From: Streptomyces beigongshangae
GTDB taxonomy: Bacteria > Actinomycetota > Actinomycetes > Streptomycetales > Streptomycetaceae
DNA: 64,000 nucleotides
Direction: 5' to 3'
NCBI RefSeq assembly: GCF_019710745.1
Contig: NZ_JAHKJW010000009.1
Location: 85,136 to 149,135, forward strand
Position 1 is the stretch's first letter. Every line of letters starts with the position of its first letter. Below the pieces are notes generated by a model. It worked only from the letters and a program-made list of their open reading frames with translations. It ran no database searches and was not told the DNA's origin. The translations under genes and the position numbers were made by a program. Of this stretch, positions 1 through 8,942 are shown in pieces.

Positions 1-617
1 GCGCCCTCACCGCGCTGACCAAGGTGCAGGAGCTGGTCGAAGCCGGCGGATTCATCAAGGGCTTCTCCTCGATCACCGCGGACTCCAACGCCGACCAGGC
101 ACTGCTGTACACCGGCAGGGCCGCGATGATGCTGCACGGCGCCTGGTCGTACGGCATCCAGCAGGCCCGGGGCGGGAACTTCGTCCCCGGCGGCGGGCTG
201 GGCTACATGAACTTCCCGCCCGTGGAGGGCGGCGAGGGCGATCCGGGCAACACCGTCGGCAACCCCGCCCAGTACCTCTCCCTGTCCTCCAAGGCCGGTG
301 CGGAACAGAAGAGGACGGCCAGGGAATTCTTCGCCGAGGGCGCCCTCCAGGACGCCGAGGTGAAGAAGTGGATCGACAACGGATCGGTCCCGATCCGGCT
401 GGGCACCGAGAAACTGCTGGCCGCCGCCGAGAACGCCGACTTCCTGCAATTCACCTACGACGTCGCCACCAAGGCCAAGGCGTTCGGCCAGTCCTGGGAC
501 CAGGCGCTCAGCCCGACGGCCGCCGAGACCCTGCTGGACAACATCGTCAAATTGTTCCAGCTGTCCATCTCGCCCAAGCAGTTCGCCGACGAACTCAACG
601 CGGTCACCGGCACATGA
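1..617 (+). CDS. Carbohydrate ABC transporter substrate-binding protein, C-terminal part (5' end outside window)
   Basis: The open frame runs in from the left edge, so only about 205 C-terminal residues are visible. They look like the second lobe of a family 1 extracellular sugar-binding lipoprotein: an AMMLHGAW motif, a short NTVGNPAQYLSLSS stretch and a helical tail. The protein would capture sugar outside the membrane and deliver it to the two permeases that follow. Its stop overlaps the next start (ATGA), which indicates translational coupling. The closing GH3 gene and the order binder-permease-permease-hydrolase resemble bxlE-bxlF-bxlG-bxlA of Streptomyces, so xylobiose or xylooligosaccharides are the likely ligand (inference). 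The signal peptide and lipobox cannot be checked. Confidence 0.85.
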   Translation, partial: ALTALTKVQELVEAGGFIKGFSSITADSNADQALLYTGRAAMMLHGAWSYGIQQARGGNFVPGGGLGYMNFPPVEGGEGDPGNTVGNPAQYLSLSSKAGAEQKRTAREFFAEGALQDAEVKKWIDNGSVPIRLGTEKLLAAAENADFLQFTYDVATKAKAFGQSWDQALSPTAAETLLDNIVKLFQLSISPKQFADELNAVTGT

Positions 618-1516
618 GCCCGCCCATCGGCCGCCGTCCGCGCCGCGGACCGCGCAGCATCCTGCCGTGGCTGGCGGCGCCGGCGCTGGTGGTCTTCGTC
701 GGTTTCGCCGTCGTTCCGCTCGTCGGTGTCTTCGTGCTGAGTTTCACCACGTGGGACGGGATAGGCGCCATCCACCCGTCGGGGCTGACCAGTTGGCGTG
801 CGGTACTCACCGACCCCGGACTGCCGCACGCCCTCGGGGTGACGTTCCTGGTGATGGCCGCCTCCTGGGCCGTCCAGACGCCGCTGAGCATTCTGCTCGG
901 CACGTTCATGGCGGGCCGCCGGCGCTACCGTGCCGTGCTGGGCGTGGTGTACTTCGTCCCGCTGATGCTCAGCTCCGCGGCGATCGCGCTCGCGTACAAG
1001 GCCCTGCTGGATCCCAACTTCGGACTCGGTGCCGGGCTGGGGATCCGGGTGCTCAGCCAGGACTGGCTGGGGCGGCCCGGGCTCGCGTTCGGGGTCGTCG
1101 TCTTCGTCGTCTCCTGGCAGTTCGTCCCCTTCCACTCGCTGATCTACCAGGGCGGTGTCCAGCAGATCCCGAAGTCCCTCTACGAAGCCGCGCAGCTGGA
1201 CGGGGCCGGACGGATCCGGCAGTTCTTCAGCGTCACGCTGCCCCAGCTGAAATACACCATCATCACCTCGTCCACGCTGATGGTGGTCGGGTCGCTGACC
1301 TTCTTCGACCTCATCTTCGTCCTGACCGAGGGCGGTCCCGGCGACGCCACCCGGGTCCTTGCGCTGGACATGTACAAGCGGGGGTTCCAGGCCAGCCTGA
1401 TGGGACCGGCCAGCGCCATCGCGGTCATCCTGGTCCTGGTGGGTCTGGCCCTCGCCCTGCTGCTGCGCCGGCTCGGGGGCCGGGACGCCGGCGCGAGCCA
1501 ACTGGAGGGGGCCTGA
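614..1516 (+). CDS. Sugar ABC transporter permease (MalF/BxlF type)
   Basis: A 300-residue inner-membrane permease of the carbohydrate type-I importer family with about six membrane spans. The loop near residue 195 carries the EAA motif (YEAAQLDGAGRIRQFFSVTLP), which contacts the ATPase. The start at 614 overlaps the stop of the binding protein by four bases. A longer upstream reading of the same frame only covers the antisense-like end of the preceding gene. It works with the following permease as a heterodimer. No ATPase gene is in the operon; in Streptomyces such importers usually share the multitasking ATPase MsiK (established for cellobiose and maltose systems, inferred here). Confidence 0.93.
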   Translation: MSPPIGRRPRRGPRSILPWLAAPALVVFVGFAVVPLVGVFVLSFTTWDGIGAIHPSGLTSWRAVLTDPGLPHALGVTFLVMAASWAVQTPLSILLGTFMAGRRRYRAVLGVVYFVPLMLSSAAIALAYKALLDPNFGLGAGLGIRVLSQDWLGRPGLAFGVVVFVVSWQFVPFHSLIYQGGVQQIPKSLYEAAQLDGAGRIRQFFSVTLPQLKYTIITSSTLMVVGSLTFFDLIFVLTEGGPGDATRVLALDMYKRGFQASLMGPASAIAVILVLVGLALALLLRRLGGRDAGASQLEGA

Positions 1517-1517
1517 C

Positions 1518-2414
1518 GTGACCGGCACACTGACCGAAGCGCGACGACCGCAGCAGGCCGGCCACCACGAGCGGCGGAGCCACTCCCGCCGGACGGCCCG
1601 CCGGCGCAACTGGGCCGGCGGCCTGGCCGGATGGCTCTGGCTCGGCGTCGTCGCCGTACCCCTGTACTGGACCCTCATCACCAGCTTCAAGGCCCAGAAC
1701 CGCTACTACGCGGACAACCCGCTGGTGCCCTCGGGCGACCCGACGCTGGAGAACTACCGGCTGGTCGTCGAGTCCGGCTTCCTCCGCTACTTCGTGAACA
1801 GCGCCGTGGTCACCGCCGGTGCCGTGGTGCCGGCGGTCCTGTTCTCCTTCATGGCCGCGTACGCGATCGTCCGCGGCTGGCGCATGCGGGTGCTGCGTGC
1901 GATGAACGGACTGTTCCTCATGGGCCTGGCCATCCCGCTGCAGGCGACGGTGATCCCGGTCTATCTGATCATCATCGAGCTGGAGCTGTACGACACCCTG
2001 CCGGCGCTGATCCTCCCGTCGATCGCCTTCGCCGTCCCCCTGTCCGTCCTGGTCCTCTCCAACTTCATCCGCGACGTGCCCAAGGAGCTGTTCGACTCGA
2101 TGCGGGTCGACGGCGCCACCGAATGGACGACACTGTGGCGGCTGGCGGCACCGCTCACCCGGCCGGCCATCCTCACCGTGACCATCTTCAACGCACTGAC
2201 CATCTGGAACGGCTTCCTGCTGCCGCTCATCCTCACGCAGAGCCCCGACCGCCGGACCCTGCCACTCGCGCTGTGGACCTTCCAGGGCCAGTACGGGGTC
2301 AACGTCCCCGCCGTCGTCGCCGCCGTCGTCCTGACCACCCTGCCCGTCCTGGTGCTGTACGCGTTCGGCCGCCGCCAGCTGCTGAGCGGTCTGACCGCCG
2401 GATTCAGCCGTTGA
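1518..2414 (+). CDS. Sugar ABC transporter permease (MalG/BxlG type)
   Basis: A 298-residue second permease subunit. A GTG start lies one base after the previous stop. After a charged 35-residue N-terminus it has about six hydrophobic spans and an EAA loop (ELFDSMRVDGATEWTTLWRLAAPL). The C-terminus ends in the usual GLTAG-SR pattern of MalG-like proteins. It is co-transcribed with the binding protein and first permease, and about 110 bases separate it from the GH3 gene. The substrate cannot be read from the permease itself. Confidence 0.93.
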   Translation: MTGTLTEARRPQQAGHHERRSHSRRTARRRNWAGGLAGWLWLGVVAVPLYWTLITSFKAQNRYYADNPLVPSGDPTLENYRLVVESGFLRYFVNSAVVTAGAVVPAVLFSFMAAYAIVRGWRMRVLRAMNGLFLMGLAIPLQATVIPVYLIIIELELYDTLPALILPSIAFAVPLSVLVLSNFIRDVPKELFDSMRVDGATEWTTLWRLAAPLTRPAILTVTIFNALTIWNGFLLPLILTQSPDRRTLPLALWTFQGQYGVNVPAVVAAVVLTTLPVLVLYAFGRRQLLSGLTAGFSR

Positions 2415-2523
2415 GCCGCACCGGCGCCGTGGCCGGTGGCCGCCCCGAACCCTGCTCGTCTGCCTGCTCGTACCTGTTCGTCCGCTGCACCCCGGTCGAG
2501 GACCTGATGGACGTAGGAGGAAA

Positions 2524-4905
2524 GTGAACGCCGACGTGGCCGTGGAGAACACCCCCGGGATCTTCCTCTGGAACGACCCCGCCGCTCCCGTCACCGCGAG
2601 GGTCGACGCCCTGATCGAGGCGATGACCCTTCGGGAGAAGATCGCCCAGCTGTACGGAGTGTGGGTGGGCGCCTGCGACCAGGGTGGTGAAGTGGCCCCG
2701 CACCAGCACGACATGGAGGAGCCCGTCGATCTCGCCGCCCTCCTGCCCACCGGGCTGGGACAGCTGACCCGGCCCTTCGGCACGGTCCCGGTCGACCCCG
2801 CCCTGGGCGCGCTGTCCCTGGCCCGCACCCAGACCCGTATCGCCGCCACGAACCGGTTCGGCATCCCCGCTCTCGCCCATGACGAGTGCCTGGCCGGCTT
2901 CGCCGCCTGGGGGGCGACCGCCTACCCCGTTCCGCTGTCCTGGGGCGCCACGTTCGATCCGGACGTGGTACGGCGCATGGCCGCCGCCGTCGGCCGCGAC
3001 ATGCGGGCCGTCGGCGTCCACCAGGGACTCGCGCCCGTCCTGGACGTGGTGCGCGACGCCCGCTGGGGCCGGGTCGAGGAGACCATCGGCGAGGACCCGT
3101 ACCTCGTCGGCACCATCGGGACGGCATACGTACAAGGTCTTGAATCCGCCGGGATCGTCGCCACCCTCAAGCACTTCGCCGGCTACTCGGCCTCCCGCGC
3201 CGGCCGCAACCTCGCCCCCTCCTCCATGGGCCCGCGCGAGCGTGCCGACGTGCTGCTGCCCCCCTTCGAGATGGCGATCCGCGAAGGCGGCGCCCGGTCG
3301 GTGATGAACGCCTACACCGACACCGACGGCATACCCTCCGCGGCCGACGAGGACCTGCTCACCGGGCTGCTGCGCGACACGTGGGGCTTCGACGGCACCG
3401 TCGTCGCCGACTACTTCGCCATCGCCTTCCTCAAGACCCTGCACGGCGTCGCGGCCGACTGGGCCGGTGCCGCCGGCACGGCGCTGCGCGCGGGCGTCGA
3501 CGTCGAACTGCCCAACGTCAAGACGTACGGCGAGCCCCTGGCCGCGGCCGTCGCCGACGGCCGCGTACCGGAAGCGCTGGTGGATCGCGCCCTGCGGCGG
3601 ACACTCACCCAGAAGGTGGCGCTCGGCCTGCTCGACCCGGACTGGAACCCCCTGCCGGCCGCGCTCCACGGAGCGGACCCGGACGATCCGGCCGCCCTGC
3701 GCGGCCGGATCGACCTGGACGGTCCGGAGAACCGCTCGCTGGCCCGTACGGTCGCCGAGGAAGCGGTCGTGCTGCTCAGCAACGACGGCACCCTGCCTCT
3801 CGAAGGGCCGCACCGCATCGCCCTGCTCGGTCCCAACGCCGACGAGCCCGTCGCCGTACTGGGCTGCTACTCCTTCCCCCAGCACATCGGCGTCCGCCAC
3901 CCCGGGACCCCGCTCGGCATCGACCTGCCCACGCTGCGCGACACACTGGCCTCGGAGTTCCCCGACGCCGAGATCACGGTCGCCCGCGGCACCGGGGTCG
4001 ACGACGGGGACCTCTCCGGCCTCCACGAGGCCGTACGGGCCGCACGCGGGGCGGACATCGCCCTGGTGGTGCTCGGCGACCGCGCCGGACTCTTCGGGCG
4101 GGGCACCAGCGGCGAGGGGTGCGACGTCGAGACGCTGGTGCTGCCCGGCGCGCAGCAGCAACTGCTCGATGCCCTGCTCGACCTGGAGACACCCGTGATC
4201 ACCGTGCTGCTCGCAGGACGGCCGTACGCCCTCGGCCGCGCCGTGGAGGAGTCCGCCGCGATCGTGCAGTCCTTCTTCCCCGGTGAGGAGGGCACGCACG
4301 CGATCGCCGGGGTGCTCAGCGGCCGTGTCAACCCCTCCGGACGTCTGCCGGTCGGCGTGCCGCGCGGACCGGGATCCCAGCCGGCCACCTACCTGGGGGC
4401 GCGGCTCGCCCATGCCGGCGAGGTGTCCAGCGTCGACCCGACCCCCGCGTTCGCCTTCGGGCACGGTCTGTCCTACACGCGGTTCGACTGGGCGGACCTG
4501 ACCGTGGACGTCCGGGAGACCCCGACGGACGGCGAGTTCGCCCTCGCCTTCACCGTCCGCAACGCGGGCGGACGGTCCGGAACCGAGGTCGTCCAGGTCT
4601 ATCTGCACGACCCGGTGGCCTCCGTCGTCCAGCCGGTGCAGCGCCTCGTCGGCTACGCCCGGGTCGAACTGGCGCCGGGCGAGGCCCGGCGCCTGCGGGT
4701 CACGGTCCCGGCCGACCTCGCCTCCTTCACCGGACGCGACGGCCGGCGCGTCGTCGAACCGGGCGCGCTGGAGGTGCGGCTGGCCGCCTCCAGCGCGGAT
4801 CCGCGCCTGACGGCCGGGGTCACGCTGACCGGGGCCGAGCGCCACGTGGATCACACGCGGCGTCTGCACGCCACGGTCGCGCAGGAGCCGGCCGCCCGGA
4901 TGTGA
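2524..4905 (+). CDS. bxlA: GH3 beta-xylosidase/beta-glucosidase, cytoplasmic
   Basis: A 793-residue family 3 glycoside hydrolase with no signal peptide, so it should split imported oligosaccharides inside the cell. The N-terminal TIM-barrel carries the KHF and RWGRVEET signatures and the nucleophile Asp at about residue 296 (VVADYF context). An alpha/beta sandwich follows (with GEGCDVETL), and a fibronectin-III-like C-terminal domain (GTEVVQVYLHDP) completes the fold. The GTG start is supported by a strong AGGAGG eight bases upstream. Placement after two sugar permeases suggests beta-xylosidase BxlA, but GH3 enzymes vary between xylose, glucose and arabinose substrates, so the symbol is tentative. 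Confidence 0.85.
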   Translation: MNADVAVENTPGIFLWNDPAAPVTARVDALIEAMTLREKIAQLYGVWVGACDQGGEVAPHQHDMEEPVDLAALLPTGLGQLTRPFGTVPVDPALGALSLARTQTRIAATNRFGIPALAHDECLAGFAAWGATAYPVPLSWGATFDPDVVRRMAAAVGRDMRAVGVHQGLAPVLDVVRDARWGRVEETIGEDPYLVGTIGTAYVQGLESAGIVATLKHFAGYSASRAGRNLAPSSMGPRERADVLLPPFEMAIREGGARSVMNAYTDTDGIPSAADEDLLTGLLRDTWGFDGTVVADYFAIAFLKTLHGVAADWAGAAGTALRAGVDVELPNVKTYGEPLAAAVADGRVPEALVDRALRRTLTQKVALGLLDPDWNPLPAALHGADPDDPAALRGRIDLDGPENRSLARTVAEEAVVLLSNDGTLPLEGPHRIALLGPNADEPVAVLGCYSFPQHIGVRHPGTPLGIDLPTLRDTLASEFPDAEITVARGTGVDDGDLSGLHEAVRAARGADIALVVLGDRAGLFGRGTSGEGCDVETLVLPGAQQQLLDALLDLETPVITVLLAGRPYALGRAVEESAAIVQSFFPGEEGTHAIAGVLSGRVNPSGRLPVGVPRGPGSQPATYLGARLAHAGEVSSVDPTPAFAFGHGLSYTRFDWADLTVDVRETPTDGEFALAFTVRNAGGRSGTEVVQVYLHDPVASVVQPVQRLVGYARVELAPGEARRLRVTVPADLASFTGRDGRRVVEPGALEVRLAASSADPRLTAGVTLTGAERHVDHTRRLHATVAQEPAARM

Positions 4906-4911
4906 ACCGGG

Positions 4912-4926
4912 CGTGCGCAGCGCACG
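4912..4926. terminator. Short GC hairpin between convergent genes
   Basis: CGTGC-GCAGC-GCACG forms a small inverted repeat in the 30-base gap between the convergent GH3 and FAH-family genes. It has no U-tract, as is common in Streptomyces. A bidirectional terminator role is inferred. Confidence 0.35.
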
Positions 4927-4935
4927 TCGCGCGTC

Positions 4936-6123
4936 TCACAGCACGCCGCGCCGGGCGAGGTTGCGCATCAGCGCCCGTACACCGAACGTCCACGGCGCGG
5001 CCCGCTCGCTGGGGACGACGGTGTTGACCAGAGCGCCGAGCCGCGGGCTGGAGATCCGCACGATGTCGCCGTACTCGTGGGTGAAGCCCGCACCGGCTGC
5101 CCGGCGGTCCTCGGTGGGGGCGAACAGCGTTCCGGTGAACAGCACGAAGCCGTCGGGGTACTGGTGGTGCGCACCGTGCGTCGCCACCACCAGGTCCAGC
5201 ACGTCGCGGCTGATCTCCCGCATGGAACTGCTGCCGTGCAGTACGTAGCCGTCCGTGCCGTCGATCCGCAGGTCGACGTCGATCCCCCGTACGGTGTCGA
5301 GGCCGAAGTCCTCGTCGAGCAGGCGGACGAACGGGCCGATCGCGCAGGAGGCGTTGTTGTCCTTCGCCCGGGACAGCAGCAGGGCGCTGCGTCCCTCGAT
5401 GTCACGGAGGTTGACGTCGTTGCCGAGCGCCGCGCCGCGTACCCGGCCGCGCGAGTCCACGACGAGGACGACCTCCGGCTCGGGGTTGTTCCACACCGAG
5501 GCGCCGAGCACTCCGACGTCGGCGCCGGTGCCGACCGCGGACAGCACCGGGGCCTTGGTGAACACTTCCGGGTCCGGCCCGATCCCGACCTCCAGGTACT
5601 GCGACCACAGTCCTTCGGCGACGAGCAGTTCCTTGGCCCGGTCCGCTTCCGGGGATCCGGGACGGACGCCGTCGAGCGTGCCGCCCACCACCTGCCCGAC
5701 GCGGGCCCGCACCCGCGCGGCCTGCGCCGGATCGCCGCCCGTGCGCTCCTCGATGACGCGTTCCAGCAGACTCCGCGCGAAGGTGACGCCCGCGGCCTTG
5801 ATCACCTGCAGATCGACGGGGGCGAGCAGATGCGCGACGTCACGGCGGCCGGCCGGTGCCGCGAGCAGGTCGTCCAGGCGCCAGGTGTGCCCGCCACCGG
5901 CCTCACGGACGACTGCCGCCGCGTCGTCGCGTTCCACGAGGTCCGAGACGGTGGGTGCGACGGCCGTCAGGTCGACGACCTGCTCACCGCGGACCGCGGC
6001 CACACAGGGGCCGTCCGATTCCGGGCTGTGGACGCGTGCGACGAGGGCGGCTCGGTCGGCATCCGCCGGCAGGACGGAGGCGGCGGTGAGGACCGGACGG
6101 GGGCGCGCTGCTGCCGATTCCAC
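4936..6123 (-). CDS. Fumarylacetoacetate hydrolase-fold enzyme, probable 2-keto-3-deoxy-pentonate dehydratase
   Basis: A 395-residue protein of the FAH superfamily. The C-terminal half holds the metal-binding region (NPEPEVVLV, then GNDVNLRDIEG). The length and the partnership with an IlvD/Edd sugar-acid dehydratase match XylX-type 2-keto-3-deoxy-pentonate dehydratases of the Weimberg pathway (known family; function here inferred). I chose the GTG start at 6123 because an AGGAG lies ten bases upstream; the open frame continues much further upstream but only through a 10-bp repeat and antisense of the dehydratase. It is probably co-transcribed with the dehydratase and controlled by the FadR-type regulator at 8108. 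A different FAH activity cannot be excluded. Confidence 0.75.
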   Translation of the reverse strand: MESAAARPRPVLTAASVLPADADRAALVARVHSPESDGPCVAAVRGEQVVDLTAVAPTVSDLVERDDAAAVVREAGGGHTWRLDDLLAAPAGRRDVAHLLAPVDLQVIKAAGVTFARSLLERVIEERTGGDPAQAARVRARVGQVVGGTLDGVRPGSPEADRAKELLVAEGLWSQYLEVGIGPDPEVFTKAPVLSAVGTGADVGVLGASVWNNPEPEVVLVVDSRGRVRGAALGNDVNLRDIEGRSALLLSRAKDNNASCAIGPFVRLLDEDFGLDTVRGIDVDLRIDGTDGYVLHGSSSMREISRDVLDLVVATHGAHHQYPDGFVLFTGTLFAPTEDRRAAGAGFTHEYGDIVRISSPRLGALVNTVVPSERAAPWTFGVRALMRNLARRGVL

Positions 6124-6140
6124 GATCGATGCTCTCCTGG

Positions 6141-6220
6141 GTACGACGGGATGCGACGGGATGCGACGGGATACGAGCGGATGCGACTGGATGTGACGGG
6201 ATGCGGCCGGATACGAGGGA
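6141..6220. repeat. Eight tandem 10-bp units (ATGCGACGGG-like)
   Basis: Eight consecutive 10-base units of the form RTRYGACGGG with a few substitutions fill the spacer between the dehydratase stop and the FAH-gene ribosome site. The period is exactly 10 with no indels. It is not CRISPR-like, as there are no spacers. Copy number may vary by slippage. Confidence 0.85.
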
Positions 6221-6239
6221 TGCGGTCGCCCGGGTGGAC

Positions 6240-8003
6240 TCAGTGGGAGTCGCGGGGGACCTGGTGTCCCCGGCTTCCGCGCAGGAACCCGAAGTCGGCG
6301 CCCCGGTCGGCCTGTTCCACGTTCTGGGTGTAGAGCCAGGCGTAGCCGCCGGTGTGCCGCTCGACCGGTGCCCTCCACGCCTGCCGGCGCCGCAGGAGCT
6401 CGGCGTCGTCCACGTCCAGGCGCAGGGTGCGGTTCGGGACGTCGAGGACGACGGGGTCCCCGTCGTGCACCAGGGCGAGGGGGCCGCCCACGGCGGCCTC
6501 GGGCGCCACGTGCAGGACCACCGTCCCGTACCCGGTGCCGCTCATGCGGCCGTCGCAGATGCGCACCATGTCCTTGACGCCGGCCTTCAGCAGCTTGGTG
6601 GGCAGCGGGACGTTGGAGACCTCGGGCATGCCGGGATAGCCCCTCGGCCCGGCGTTGCGGATGACGACGACGGTGTTCTCGTCGACGTCGAGGTCCGGGT
6701 CGTCGGCCACCTCGTGATACGCCTCGGGGGAATCGAAGACGCGCGCGGGACCGCGGTGGGTGAGCAGGTGCGGTGACGCGGCGGACTGCTTGATCACGGC
6801 ACCGTCGGGGCACAGGTTGCCGCGCAGGACGGCGATGCCGGTACCGGCCGGCAGGAAGGGGGCCTCGATCCCGGTGATGACGTCGGAACCGACGCGTTCG
6901 GCCTTCCCGGTGCTCCCGGCGCCCCCGGCGCCCCCGAGGTTCTCGGCGACGGTGCGTCCGGTGACCGTGAGCTGCCCGCCGTCCAGCAGCCTGCCGCCGA
7001 GCAGCTCGGCCATGACGGCCGGCAGACCGCCCGCGTAGCAGAAGTCCTCCATGAGGTAGGTGCCGCTGGGCATCAGGTTGACCAGGGTCGGCACCGCGCG
7101 GACCAGGTCGTCGAAGTCCCCCAGGCCCAACTCGACGCCGACGCGTCCGGCGAGGGCGGTGAGATGGATGACCGCGTTCGTGGAGCCGCCGATGGCCGCG
7201 TTGACCCGGACGGCGTTCTCGAACGCCTCCCGGGTCAGGATCCGCGAGGGGCGCAGCTCCTCCTCCACCATCCCCACGATGCGCCGTCCCGCCGCCTGCG
7301 CGGTCTCCATCCGCCGGGAGTCGACCGCGGGCCAGGCCGCCGATCCCGGCAGCTGCATACCGAGCGCCTCGGCCATGCAGGCCATGGTCGAGGCGGTCCC
7401 CATCGTCATGCAGTGCCCTTCCGAACGGGCCATGCACCCTTCCGCGAAGAAACACTCCTCCTCGGTCATCCGGCCGGTCTTCAGGTCCTCCTCGAACTTC
7501 CACACGTGGGTGCCGGATCCCACGTCCTGGCCCCGGTACTTGCCGTTGAGCATCGGACCGCCGGTGACCATGACGGCGGGCAGGTCGACACTGGCGGCAC
7601 CCATGAGCATGGCGGGGGTCGTCTTGTCGCAACCGGACAGCAGCACGACACCGTCGAGCGGATTGGCCCGGATCAGCTCCTCGACCTCCATGGCCATGAG
7701 GTTGCGGTACAGCATGGCGGTGGGGCGCATCAGGGTCTCGCCGGTGGCCATGGTGGGGAACTGCAGCGGCAGGCCGCCCGCCTGCCACACGCCGCGCTTG
7801 ACGGCCTCCGCTACGCGTGTCAGATGGGCGTTGCACGGGGCCAGTTCGGAGGCACTGGTCGCGATACCGATGACGGGACGCCCGTCGAACACCTCGTGCC
7901 CGAGTCCCTGGTTGCGCATCCAGGAGCGGTACACCATCCCGCTGCGGCCCTGCGCTCCGAACCATGCCTGGCTGCGGCGGCCCGTCCTCCGACCGTCGGT
8001 CAT
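6240..8003 (-). CDS. IlvD/Edd-family sugar-acid dehydratase (xylonate/arabonate type)
   Basis: A 587-residue member of the dihydroxy-acid/6-phosphogluconate dehydratase family. The iron-sulfur ligands are visible: SGCDKTTPAMLM near residue 128 and FFAEGCMARSEGHCMTMGTAST near 200. The longer C-terminal lobe and FEEDLKTG-type insert are typical of pentonate dehydratases rather than IlvD itself. The reaction would be pentonate to 2-keto-3-deoxy-pentonate, feeding the FAH-family enzyme downstream. The start ATG at 8003 faces the regulator gene across about 100 bases containing a perfect palindrome, consistent with control by that regulator. The exact sugar acid (xylonate, arabonate or other) cannot be read from sequence alone. 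Confidence 0.85.
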   Translation of the reverse strand: MTDGRRTGRRSQAWFGAQGRSGMVYRSWMRNQGLGHEVFDGRPVIGIATSASELAPCNAHLTRVAEAVKRGVWQAGGLPLQFPTMATGETLMRPTAMLYRNLMAMEVEELIRANPLDGVVLLSGCDKTTPAMLMGAASVDLPAVMVTGGPMLNGKYRGQDVGSGTHVWKFEEDLKTGRMTEEECFFAEGCMARSEGHCMTMGTASTMACMAEALGMQLPGSAAWPAVDSRRMETAQAAGRRIVGMVEEELRPSRILTREAFENAVRVNAAIGGSTNAVIHLTALAGRVGVELGLGDFDDLVRAVPTLVNLMPSGTYLMEDFCYAGGLPAVMAELLGGRLLDGGQLTVTGRTVAENLGGAGGAGSTGKAERVGSDVITGIEAPFLPAGTGIAVLRGNLCPDGAVIKQSAASPHLLTHRGPARVFDSPEAYHEVADDPDLDVDENTVVVIRNAGPRGYPGMPEVSNVPLPTKLLKAGVKDMVRICDGRMSGTGYGTVVLHVAPEAAVGGPLALVHDGDPVVLDVPNRTLRLDVDDAELLRRRQAWRAPVERHTGGYAWLYTQNVEQADRGADFGFLRGSRGHQVPRDSH

Positions 8004-8086
8004 GTGATCACTCCCGTGGCTCCGGCGTCGTCCGCTTCGCGATGGGCGTTCCCGGGTGCGGACCCGCAGGCCGTACCCTGGGAAAC

Positions 8087-8101
8087 AATCATTAGATGAT
8101 T
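8087..8101. promoter_or_regulatory. Palindromic operator between dehydratase and FadR-type regulator
   Basis: AATCAT-TAG-ATGATT is a perfect 6-bp inverted repeat with a 3-bp spacer in the divergent region, seven bases before the regulator ATG. The size and AT-rich half-sites fit a GntR/FadR-family dimer site. Autoregulation and repression of the dehydratase/FAH operon are inferred. Confidence 0.65.
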
Positions 8102-8107
8102 CGATGA

Positions 8108-8872
8108 ATGGCGTCCAGGGGGCGAACGGGGATCGTGGAGCAGCACTTCCCGACCGCGCATCAGCGCGTGGTCGACGAGCTGGGGCGGCGCATCGTGGGC
8201 GGCGCGTGGGAGCCGGGGGACGCGCTGCCGGTCGAGGACGCGCTCGCCGCCGGGATCGGCGTCAGCCGGGGACTGCTGCGGGAGGCGGTCAAGGCACTGG
8301 TGGCCAAGGGGATGCTGCGGGTACGCCCCCGCACCGGCACGCGCGTGCTGCCCCCGGAGCACTGGAACCACCTCGACCGTGACGTGCTGCGCTGGAAACA
8401 GGCCGGAGACTCCGCGGCTCTGCTGCGCGACACGGGTGAACTGCGCCGGATCGTCGAACCCGAAGCGGCCCGGCTCGCCGCCGACCGGGCCGGTCCCGAC
8501 GACGTACGAGCCCTGTACGCCTCCTTGGCGGCCATGGAGGCCGCGGCGGCGAACCCCGGCCGCAAGGGCTATGTCGAGGCCGACATCGCCTTCCACCGGG
8601 CGTTGCTCGACGCCGGCGGCAACCGCCTCCTCGGCTCACTGGGCCGTGCCGTCGGCATCGCGCTGGAACACAGCTTCCTCGTCAGCATCCGGACCCCCGG
8701 CGCGGTGGAGGCCTCGCTGCCGGGTCACCGTGCCGTCGTGCAGGCCGTCGAGGCCCGTGATCCCGCGGCCGCGGCGGCCGCCGTACTGGCCATCGTCGAA
8801 GCCGCCGAACGAGAGATCGCCCGGTCCTCCGGAACGCCGGGCGATGCCGCCGACGCCGCCGATGCCGTATGA
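8108..8872 (+). CDS. FadR-subfamily GntR transcriptional regulator
   Basis: A 254-residue protein with an N-terminal winged-helix DNA-binding domain (residues about 10-75; ALPVEDALAAGIGVSRGLLREA) and an all-helical FCD ligand domain carrying the metal-binding Asp/His pattern (ADIAFHRALLDAGGN, later LPGHRAVVQAV). FCD regulators respond to small organic acids, so a sugar acid or keto-acid effector fits the divergent dehydratase operon (inference). The ATG at 8108 is chosen; another ATG at 8104 is out of frame. No strong ribosome site precedes it, so a leaderless or short-leader transcript is possible. Confidence 0.9.
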   Translation: MASRGRTGIVEQHFPTAHQRVVDELGRRIVGGAWEPGDALPVEDALAAGIGVSRGLLREAVKALVAKGMLRVRPRTGTRVLPPEHWNHLDRDVLRWKQAGDSAALLRDTGELRRIVEPEAARLAADRAGPDDVRALYASLAAMEAAAANPGRKGYVEADIAFHRALLDAGGNRLLGSLGRAVGIALEHSFLVSIRTPGAVEASLPGHRAVVQAVEARDPAAAAAAVLAIVEAAEREIARSSGTPGDAADAADAV

Positions 8873-8942
8873 CCTGACACGGCCGCGACCCCGCGGTGCC
8901 ACGGTGCCACGGTGCCACGGGCAAGGGTCCGTCCGTCATCGA

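Noticed and set aside
2404..4869. Long open frame (821 codons) on the minus strand opposite the GH3 gene
   Set aside because: Arg/Gly/His-rich composition without any domain; typical high-GC antisense shadow of the real gene.
6141..6220. Possible CRISPR array at the 10-bp repeats
   Set aside because: Units are contiguous with no spacers and there are no cas genes.
6124..7965. N-terminal extension of the FAH-family protein to over 1000 residues
   Set aside because: The extra part reads through the 10-bp repeat and a wrong frame of the dehydratase gene; the ribosome site supports a start at 6123.
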